Shown here: piece by piece, positions 57,992 through 64,000 of the stretch
Layout: each line of letters opens with the position of its first letter
Numbering within the stretch: the first letter of the stretch is position 1
Source: Labilithrix sp.
GTDB lineage: Bacteria; Myxococcota_A; Polyangia; Polyangiales; Polyangiaceae
Length of the DNA stretch: 64,000 nucleotides
Direction: 5' to 3'
Assembly (NCBI GenBank): GCA_019637175.1
Contig: JAHBWD010000026.1
Coordinates: 1-64,000, forward strand
Position numbers and translations under genes: made by a program
The notes under the pieces: model-generated
Seen by the model: the letters and a program-made list of their open reading frames with translations, nothing else
Database searches by the model: none
Told to the model about the DNA's origin: nothing

Positions 57992-59659
57992 CTATTCGTC
58001 GTCGTCTTGCGTCGGTCCGGCGTCGGACTTCGCGCCCATCACGTTGTTCTCGTCGATCTTGATCTCGGCCTTCGCCGCCTCGCGCAGGCGCCGCGTGTAG
58101 TTCGCGAGCGCCTCGACGCGCTTCGCGAAGAGGAGCTGCTGCGTGTACTGATCGCGCTCCTTGTCGAACTCTTCCTTCGTCGCCGGCTTCTGCTCCTTGA
58201 GCGAGATGACGAGGAAGCCGTCGTCGGTGCGGATCGGCTCGGCGAGGACCTCGCCCGGCTTCGCGGAGAACGCGAACGCCGTCACCGCTTGCGCGGCTTC
58301 GCCCGAGATCGCGGGGATGGGGTCGCCGCCGCGGTTGAACGCGCTCGACTGGAGGTACTGCGGGCGCTCGGGATCGGTCTCGGCGGTGAACGAGGCGGGC
58401 GCCGCCGCGTCGCTCGCCGCGCCGCCGTCGGCCGCCGGCTCGACCTTCGGCGCCGGGGGCTTGACGGTGCCGAACTGGGCGATCGCCGCCTTCATCGTCT
58501 CTTCGCCCGACTTGCCCGCCTTCAGGTCGGCGGTGATCTTCGCGGCCATCTGCTTGGCGAGATCGAGCGATCGCCCCTGCTTGAAGGCCTTGAGGAGATC
58601 CTCCTTCGAGGCCTCGTCGCGCCGGATGATGTGGTAGCCGAACTGCGTCTCGACGAGCTCCTGCACGAGCTCGCCCGGCTTGACCGACTCGACGGCCTTC
58701 TTGAAGGGCTCGACGAACTGCTCGACCATCTCGCCGGGGTACATGCCCCCCTTGTCTTTGCTGCCGGGATCCTCGGAGAACTCCTTGGCGAGCTTGGCGA
58801 AGTCTTCGCCCTTCTTCACGCGCTCGAGCAGGCCCTCGGCCTTCTTCTTCGCCGCCTCTTTGTCCTCCGGCTTGTCGCCGGTGAACTTCACGAGGATGTG
58901 CCGGACCGGGACCTTGACCGCCGCGAGGTTCGTCTTGTCTTTCGACCAGGCGTCGACGTCTTTCTGCTCGGCGGTGATGCCGTACTTCTCGATCCAGCCC
59001 CGGCGGACGACCGCGTAGTTGACGGTGGAGGTCGTACGCTCGGTTTTGTAGCGGTCGAGCGCTTCGTCTTCGGCGACGCGCACCGGCGCGCGGATGAGGT
59101 CGCGCATCTTCGCGGCGAGGAGCTCGCGGCCCTGCCACTCGCGGAACTCGGTGGGGGAGCGGCCGGTGATCTGCTTGACCAGCCGCTCGTACGTCTTCAT
59201 GTCGAACTGCTTCGTCTTCGGATCCTTGAACCCCGCGTTGACGCGGCCGTCGTCGATGCCGAGGTTGCGCTGCATCTGCGCGTTGGCGCTCGGCACGCTG
59301 AGCAGGATGTAGCCCTTGAAGATGCTGTCGGTGATCTCGTCTTCGGAGACCTGGAGGCCGAGCCGCTGAGCTTCCGTGACGAGCAGCTCGCGCTCGATGA
59401 GGCCCTCGAGCACGATCTTCGAGGCCGTCGCCTGGGGCATGCCGCCCGTGCCGCGCGAGAAGATGACGCGGTACGAAGCGCGGTGAGCCTTGGGCTCGAT
59501 GCAGGAGCCGCGGATGCGCGCGGCGCACGCCTCGTTGACGCTCCCGAGCTTCTTGCCCGCGCTCGGGTTGAAGCCGAGCACGAAGACGAGGATCATCCCG
59601 ACGATGATGACGCCGTAGATGATGGAGGTGAGCCCCTTCCGTCGGAACAGATCGAGCAT
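57992..59659 (-). CDS. SurA/PpiD-like peptidyl-prolyl isomerase
   Basis: 555 residues. A single N-terminal TM anchor (SIIYGVIIVGMILVFVLGF, about 12-30), SurA_N-type helices (GLIERELLVTEAQRLGLQVS), and one parvulin domain near 260-360 with VRHILVKFTGD, EDPGSKDKGGMYPGEM and VETQFGYHIIRRDE. A late VISLKEQKPATKEEF segment and long C-terminal helices follow. It should assist outer-membrane or secreted proteins at the periplasmic face. First gene of a two-gene unit with the M16 protease. Confidence 0.93.
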   Translation of the reverse strand: MLDLFRRKGLTSIIYGVIIVGMILVFVLGFNPSAGKKLGSVNEACAARIRGSCIEPKAHRASYRVIFSRGTGGMPQATASKIVLEGLIERELLVTEAQRLGLQVSEDEITDSIFKGYILLSVPSANAQMQRNLGIDDGRVNAGFKDPKTKQFDMKTYERLVKQITGRSPTEFREWQGRELLAAKMRDLIRAPVRVAEDEALDRYKTERTTSTVNYAVVRRGWIEKYGITAEQKDVDAWSKDKTNLAAVKVPVRHILVKFTGDKPEDKEAAKKKAEGLLERVKKGEDFAKLAKEFSEDPGSKDKGGMYPGEMVEQFVEPFKKAVESVKPGELVQELVETQFGYHIIRRDEASKEDLLKAFKQGRSLDLAKQMAAKITADLKAGKSGEETMKAAIAQFGTVKPPAPKVEPAADGGAASDAAAPASFTAETDPERPQYLQSSAFNRGGDPIPAISGEAAQAVTAFAFSAKPGEVLAEPIRTDDGFLVISLKEQKPATKEEFDKERDQYTQQLLFAKRVEALANYTRRLREAAKAEIKIDENNVMGAKSDAGPTQDDDE

Positions 59660-59744
59660 GATCGAGGCGCCGGTCCTACCACGGAGAGCCCCCGGTTTCT
59701 ATTCCGCGAGTCGGCGGGCTCGACGAGTGGGGGCGGCGCCGAGC

Positions 59745-60203
59745 TCAGCGGCCGGTGCCGACGGCTTTCTCGAGCGAGAGCGCGAACTTCAGGATCGGCA
59801 GGGCGTCGTCGACCGTCGCGACCTCGCGCGAGAGGAAGACTTCGTAGAAGGTGTCGAGCGTGCGGTCCGGATCGGCGGGATCCTTGACCGCGTTCACGTT
59901 GGTCGCGTCTTCGGCGAACCCATCCGCGAGCGCCGGCTCGGCGAGCTTGCGGACGCGCTCGAAGAGCGTGGGCTCGTCGTCGCTCGGGAAGTCGGCCCGC
60001 TGCGCGCGGAGGACGACCCGCACGCGCACCGCGCCGCCGTTCTCGTTGGCGACCGAACCCACGCGTACGCCCGAATCGAGGATGAGATTCTCGCGAACGC
60101 GCTCGGCGAGGACGACCTCTTCCGAGAGGGTCCTGAAGACCTCGAAGCCGTTCGCGACGAGGGCTTTCTTCAGCTGCTGCGGGGTGGGGAGAGTGCTGGA
60201 CAC
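59745..60203 (-). CDS. Hypothetical protein
   Basis: 152 residues from GTG 60203; no ribosome site is evident. Soluble, acidic, with an N-terminal PQQLKKALVANGFEVFRTLS, alternating strands (RVGSVANENGGAVRVRVVLR) and a C-terminal DDALPILKFALSLEKAVG helix. No family is recognised. It stands alone, 85 bases before the foldase gene on the same strand. Confidence 0.7.
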   Translation of the reverse strand: MSSTLPTPQQLKKALVANGFEVFRTLSEEVVLAERVRENLILDSGVRVGSVANENGGAVRVRVVLRAQRADFPSDDEPTLFERVRKLAEPALADGFAEDATNVNAVKDPADPDRTLDTFYEVFLSREVATVDDALPILKFALSLEKAVGTGR

Positions 60204-60261
60204 CGGGGCACGCGACGATGAGGGGTCGAGCCGGGGAGCCGAAGCGACCGGTCGAGTGTCC

Positions 60262-60300
60262 TACATTCTGGCGAAAGGACGTGGTGCGTCAATACATTCT
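60262..60300. repeat. Direct repeat TACATTCT upstream of PilZ gene
   Basis: TACATTCT occurs at 60262-60269 and 60293-60300, 31 bases apart (about three helical turns), in the 208-base gap between the hypothetical protein and the PilZ gene. A paired activator site or two -10 elements are possible. The rest of this gap shows nothing recognisable. Confidence 0.4.
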
Positions 60301-60411
60301 CCGCGGGACGCGCTCGGCCGGCCTAAAGCGTCCGAGGACTTGCGTGCTTCGGTGTCGGCTCTGCTACCCTCATGGTTGACGCCGGCTCCTCGGCTCCTCC
60401 GCCGCCTCCGC

Positions 60412-60792
60412 ATGACCGACAAGAAGACCACCCCCACTCCGCAGGGCATGAAGGTGCCGAGCGGCGTGCATGCGATGCGTCGCGGTGGCGCGCGTCGAGA
60501 GGTGACGGAGCGTGTCACGCTGAAGACCGAGTCGGGCGCCGCGCTCGAAGGGTGGGCGCTCAACGTGAGCCGCGGCGGTCTTCGCGCGATCCTCGAGGAG
60601 AAGGTCGAGCTGGGGCAGAAGTTCGAGGTCGCGATCGGCACCGACGAGGCGCTCCTTCGCCCGAGCCGCGTCGTGTGGGTGCAAGAAGAGCCCGACGGCG
60701 TGATCGTCGGCCTCGAGTTCACCGGCCTCTCGGGCACGCACAAGTCCGCGCCGCCCCCGCCGCCGAACGGCGACGGCTCCGACGACGCGTAG
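60412..60792 (+). CDS. PilZ domain protein
   Basis: 126 residues from ATG 60412. A single PilZ domain: the Arg-containing N-terminal motif RRGGARREVTERVTLKTESG, the LNVSRGGLRAILEEKVELGQ (NxSxxG signature) and VVWVQEEPDGVIVGLEFTGL. It should bind cyclic di-GMP through the Arg pair and NxSxxG. A Pro/Gly/Asp-rich tail ends the protein. The GGDEF enzyme at 11944 is the only c-di-GMP synthase candidate in the window. Ends convergently with the dehydrogenase at 60795. Confidence 0.9.
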   Translation: MTDKKTTPTPQGMKVPSGVHAMRRGGARREVTERVTLKTESGAALEGWALNVSRGGLRAILEEKVELGQKFEVAIGTDEALLRPSRVVWVQEEPDGVIVGLEFTGLSGTHKSAPPPPPNGDGSDDA

Positions 60793-60794
60793 CC

Positions 60795-63700
60795 TCACGG
60801 CAGCGCGTTGATCCACGCCTCGACGACGCTCACCCCGACCGGATCGACGCGCGTGCGCCCCACGGGCGGCATCGCGAGATCGCGATCGGTCGTCTTCATG
60901 CGCGCGAGGAGGATCGATCCGTTCGGGTTCCGCGGCGACACGAGCGGAGCGTTGCCGAGGCCGAGCGCGATCGCCATCGGCGCGTTGTGATGGGGCGCGT
61001 TGACGAGCTGCCGCTGCGCCGGGGCGACGCCGGGCAGCCCGTTCCACGAGACGTCGCCGAGGAACGTGACGGGCGGGCGGTGGCAATGCGCGCAGTTGGC
61101 CGCGAAGTACGCGCCCGCGCGGGCGTCGATCGAGGCCGCGCCGTCGCTCGGTGAGGGGAGGCCCGGCGGAGAGGCGCCGATCGTCGCCGCGCTCAAGACG
61201 CCTCGCGACGCGAGGTGCGCGAGCTGCCCGGCGCCGCTCGGGAGCGGGAAGTTGAGCTGCTCGCCGCGGAAGCCGAGCACGCGTCGATCGGACCTGTGGC
61301 ACGTCCAGCACTCGCCGATGCTCGGGTAGTGCCACGTGATCGACTGCGCGGGGACGGCGTCGGCGATCGTCTCGTCGACGCCTTCGTAGACGAGGTCGGC
61401 GTCGGTGCCGGCCGCGTTCCATCGATAGGTCACGCCGTAGACCGTGCCCGTGCCGACGGCGAGTACGCGCGTCTCGAGCCTTCGCGTGCGGCCCACCGGC
61501 TGCGCCGACGGCGGCAGCTCGAAGTGCTTGATCAAGAGCGAGCCCGACGGAAGCGTGATCGTGCCGTCCGCCGCGACGGTCCCCGACGCCCCGCCGGGGA
61601 CGTAGACGAAGCGCGTCTTCGCGGCGCCGTCGGAGTACAGCGGCGACCGCACGTCGAAGGGCACGACCGACGCGGCGGGCTCGAGCGTCGCGAGGCTCGC
61701 GAAGAGGCCGGTCGCGGAGAGCTTGGCGGGGACGCCGTGCGCAGCCGGCGCCCTGACGAGCTTCCAGATCTTGCTCCAAGACAGGTAGTAGACCTCGCCC
61801 GCGCCGTCTTGCCCGAAGCCGATGGGCTGATCGAGGTTCGTCTCGACGAGCGAGGTCCGCTGCCCCGTCGCGGTGTCGAGCGCCCACACGCGGCCCGTGG
61901 GCCAATCGGAGAAGATGAAGCGGCCCGCGAGCTCCGGCATCGCGCCGCGATAGACGAAGCCGCCGATGATCGACGACAGATCGCCGATCGACCAGTGCGC
62001 GTGCTCGTAGATCGGCGCGCGGAGCGTGCCGATCGTGGGGTTGCCGGTCTTGACGCGCTTCGTGCCGTCGAAGAACGGCCAGCCGTAGTTGCCTCCGGCG
62101 GTGACGAGATCGATCTCTTCGCGAAAGGTGTCGCCGACGTCGGCGAGCCACAGCGCGCCGGTGGCGGGATCGAAGCTCATGCCGAACGGGTTGCGGACGC
62201 CGAGCGCGAAGTACTCTTCGTTCGCGTTGGCCACGCCGACGAAAGGGTTCGCGTTCGGGATGAAGTATCCCTGGGTCGTGGCGCCGGTGGGCTGGCGGGG
62301 AGGCGGGTGGCTCACCGCGCCGCCCTGCGAGTCGACGTCGATGCGGAAGATGCCGCTGAACAGGCCGCCGGTGAGCGTCTGCGTCGTCACCTCGCGGGTG
62401 TCGTCGCCGTTGCCGAAGTAGAGGAAGCCGTCGGCGCCGAAGCGAACGCGACCGCCGTTGTGGAAGATCGTCGACTCGACCTGATCGACGAGCACGAGCT
62501 CCGAGCCGAGCGAGAACGTGCCCGCGGCGGGGTTGTACGTGAAGCGCGAGAGGCGCTGGCGCGTCGGGTTGCCCTCGCGGTTGTACCAGACGTAGACGTA
62601 GGGCCGCGGGGCGACGGCGTCGGCGAACTTCGGGTGAAGCGCCATGCCGAGCGCGCCTCCTTCGGAGCGGCCGGCGACCTGGGCCGAGAAGTCGAGGGCG
62701 ATCGTTCGCGCGTTGCCGCCGAGGAGGCGGACGATCTGTCCCGGTCGCTGCAAGACGAACGGCTGCGTCGAGCCTGGCGGGTACGCCATGTCGATGGGGC
62801 TCGAGATCGGCGCGCCGGGGAAGGCGTCTTGCAGCGTGTATCCGAAGAGCAGCGGGGCGGTGCTCGGGAACGCGACGGGCGCGCCGGGCGGAGGCGCGCA
62901 CGGCTCGGTGACCGGCGCGGTGTCGACGAGGTAGCGGAACGGGACGGTCTTCGCGACTTGCCCGCTCGGGCTCTCCGCGTGGAGGACGACCGACGTGCCG
63001 GACGCGATGCTCGGCGCCGAGCCGACCCACTTGCCCCACTGGCTCGTGAGATTGATCGAGGCGCCGCCGGCGATCTCGAGGCGAACCGCGCGCGCCGCGC
63101 CGCTCGTCATCGTGTACTCGATCCACCAGGGGTTGGCGGTCGCCTGCTGCCACGTCGGCGCGTAGCCGACGCACGCCGGCGCGCACGCTCCGGCGACGCA
63201 CGCGGCGCCCCCGGCGCACGTGCCGCACACGCCGCCGCAGCCGTCGTCGCCGCACTGCTTTCCGGCGCAGGCCGGCACGCACGCGCACGGCGTGAGCGCG
63301 GGCTGGGCGTCGACGAGATAGCGGAACGGCACCGACTCGGCGATCGCGCCGCTCGTCTCCTCTGCGCGGAGCACGACCTGGGTGCCCGACGCGATCGCGG
63401 CCGGGGCGGAGCCGCCCCACTTGCCCCAGGCGGAGGTCATGGTGATCGTGGCGCCGCCGACGATCCGGAGCGACGCCGCGCGGATCGAGCCCGAGATCGC
63501 GAACTCCACCCACCACGTGTTCGCCCCGGCGGCCTGCGTGAGGGTCGGCCGGAAGGTGCAGGCCGGAGGAGGAGGTGGAGGCGGCGCGACCTGACACGGA
63601 TCGGTCGCGGGCGTGGGCGTCTGGAGATAGGGGAAGGGGACGGTCTGCGCGCGCTTGCCCGTGCTGTCGACGGCGTGGAGCACGACCGACGTCCCGGTGG

Positions 63701-63992
63701 CGATCGCGGTCGGCGCGCCCGACGCCCACTTGTTCCACGCGTCGCGCGTGAGGGGGATCGTCGCGCCGCCGACGATCTCGAGGGAGGCCGAGGCGACGGT
63801 GCCGCCGCCGATCGAGAAGTCGATCCACCACGTGTTGGCGCCGGCGCTCTGCTGCCACGTCGGGCTCCACTCGTTCACGCACAGCGGAGACTGCGCGCTC
63901 TCGACGCGCTCGTCGGCGATCTCGATCGAGGCGCCGCAATGGGCGAGGAGAACGAGCGCCGCGAGGGCGAGGAGGAAACGGGCTGCGCGCAT
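60795..63992 (-). CDS. Sugar dehydrogenase-dihaem cytochrome lipoprotein with Trp-rich repeats
   Basis: 1065 residues. Lipobox ALVLLAHCGAS (Cys 19). Three ~90-residue beta repeats (about 42-125, 145-240, 275-370) each contain Trp motifs (PTWQQSAGANTWWIDFSIGG, TLTQAAGANTWWVEFAISG, PTWQQATANPWWIEYTMTSG) and end in VPFRYL-like strands; they look like carbohydrate-binding modules. An EGF-like Cys module (GKQCGDDGCGGVCGTC) lies before the third. The GSDH (glucose/sorbosone dehydrogenase) propeller spans about 385-760 (HNGGRVRFGADGFLYFGNGD, ALGVRNPFGMSFDP). The tail is SO2930-like with haem motifs CWTCH (895) and CAHCH (967). Predicted PQQ-type surface oxidase passing electrons to the respiratory chain. 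Confidence 0.9.
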   Translation of the reverse strand: MRAARFLLALAALVLLAHCGASIEIADERVESAQSPLCVNEWSPTWQQSAGANTWWIDFSIGGGTVASASLEIVGGATIPLTRDAWNKWASGAPTAIATGTSVVLHAVDSTGKRAQTVPFPYLQTPTPATDPCQVAPPPPPPPACTFRPTLTQAAGANTWWVEFAISGSIRAASLRIVGGATITMTSAWGKWGGSAPAAIASGTQVVLRAEETSGAIAESVPFRYLVDAQPALTPCACVPACAGKQCGDDGCGGVCGTCAGGAACVAGACAPACVGYAPTWQQATANPWWIEYTMTSGAARAVRLEIAGGASINLTSQWGKWVGSAPSIASGTSVVLHAESPSGQVAKTVPFRYLVDTAPVTEPCAPPPGAPVAFPSTAPLLFGYTLQDAFPGAPISSPIDMAYPPGSTQPFVLQRPGQIVRLLGGNARTIALDFSAQVAGRSEGGALGMALHPKFADAVAPRPYVYVWYNREGNPTRQRLSRFTYNPAAGTFSLGSELVLVDQVESTIFHNGGRVRFGADGFLYFGNGDDTREVTTQTLTGGLFSGIFRIDVDSQGGAVSHPPPRQPTGATTQGYFIPNANPFVGVANANEEYFALGVRNPFGMSFDPATGALWLADVGDTFREEIDLVTAGGNYGWPFFDGTKRVKTGNPTIGTLRAPIYEHAHWSIGDLSSIIGGFVYRGAMPELAGRFIFSDWPTGRVWALDTATGQRTSLVETNLDQPIGFGQDGAGEVYYLSWSKIWKLVRAPAAHGVPAKLSATGLFASLATLEPAASVVPFDVRSPLYSDGAAKTRFVYVPGGASGTVAADGTITLPSGSLLIKHFELPPSAQPVGRTRRLETRVLAVGTGTVYGVTYRWNAAGTDADLVYEGVDETIADAVPAQSITWHYPSIGECWTCHRSDRRVLGFRGEQLNFPLPSGAGQLAHLASRGVLSAATIGASPPGLPSPSDGAASIDARAGAYFAANCAHCHRPPVTFLGDVSWNGLPGVAPAQRQLVNAPHHNAPMAIALGLGNAPLVSPRNPNGSILLARMKTTDRDLAMPPVGRTRVDPVGVSVVEAWINALP

Positions 63993-64000
63993 CGAGGCTC

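Noticed and set aside
60370-63939. A 1189-codon minus-strand frame overlapping the sugar dehydrogenase
   Set aside because: Arg-rich translation without domains; the other frame carries the signal peptide, GSDH motifs and haem sites.

Overview
This is 64 kb of very GC-rich chromosome with dense protein-coding content. The gene style is that of a myxobacterium (Myxococcota, probably the Polyangia side). It has two Hanks-type Ser/Thr kinases and about eleven predicted lipoproteins, several with Ala/Gly/Asp- or Ala/Pro-rich linkers or a Cys-rich NGxETDxDCGG-type motif. It also has a SUMF1-like lipoprotein, a large TPR regulator and core genes of an aerobic Gram-negative. The taxonomic call is inference. 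I see no rRNA, tRNA, CRISPR, insertion sequence, phage or plasmid genes, and no gap over 300 bases without a gene.

Layout. 1-3000 (minus): DUF4350 protein, MoxR ATPase and a DUF58 protein that runs off the edge. 3195-12921 (plus): a 56-residue charged protein, two coupled beta-propeller-type lipoproteins, mutS, an EamA transporter and a REC-GGDEF diguanylate cyclase. 12934-16000 (minus): a kinase fused to a macro domain, then gcvT-gcvH. 16057-19496 (plus): a methyltransferase, metK with a basic tail, and a VWA lipoprotein. 19548-22888: a DUF4336 protein divergent from a MarR regulator across a repeated GCTTGAC operator, then a DUF6496 basic protein and a carboxypeptidase-regulatory-like lipoprotein. 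22949-28451 (minus): glnB, glnA, glutathione-dependent formaldehyde dehydrogenase and an AfsR-like TPR regulator, closely spaced. 28576-30855: a D-cysteine desulfhydrase/ACC deaminase-like enzyme, a frameshifted outer-membrane-type lipoprotein and a MazF toxin with its presumed antitoxin. 30904-35743: a helical-repeat protein, a membrane kinase and acs. 35902-41446: a SUMF1-like lipoprotein, a pckG/DUF4412-like/GNAT operon and a DUF3060-like lipoprotein. 41479-48366: an enoyl-CoA hydratase coupled to an LtaS-like sulfatase, then a second MoxR-DUF58-transglutaminase operon. 48372-54535: a lipoprotein, a second EamA transporter with an apparent CTG start, xthA, an antiporter-EIIA fusion, NAD-isocitrate dehydrogenase and a hydrolase. 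54539-63992: an M23-like lipoprotein, an OFA-type MFS carrier, an M16 protease, a SurA/PpiD-like foldase, a conserved-looking unknown, a PilZ protein and a large sugar dehydrogenase-dihaem lipoprotein.

How it fits together. Central carbon and nitrogen metabolism is represented by acs, pckG, NAD-IDH, glnA/glnB, gcvTH and metK. It is interleaved with envelope functions (lipoproteins, foldase, MoxR/DUF58 modules, LtaS-like enzyme) and signalling (two kinases, a GGDEF protein, PilZ, MarR, an AfsR-like regulator). Translational coupling through 4-base stop/start overlaps recurs at seven junctions. The features most worth attention are the kinase-macro fusion, the operator at 20277-20311, the frameshifted lipoprotein, the basic MetK tail and the domain fusions at 50834-52585 and 60795-63992. 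I found no clearly novel multi-gene system.
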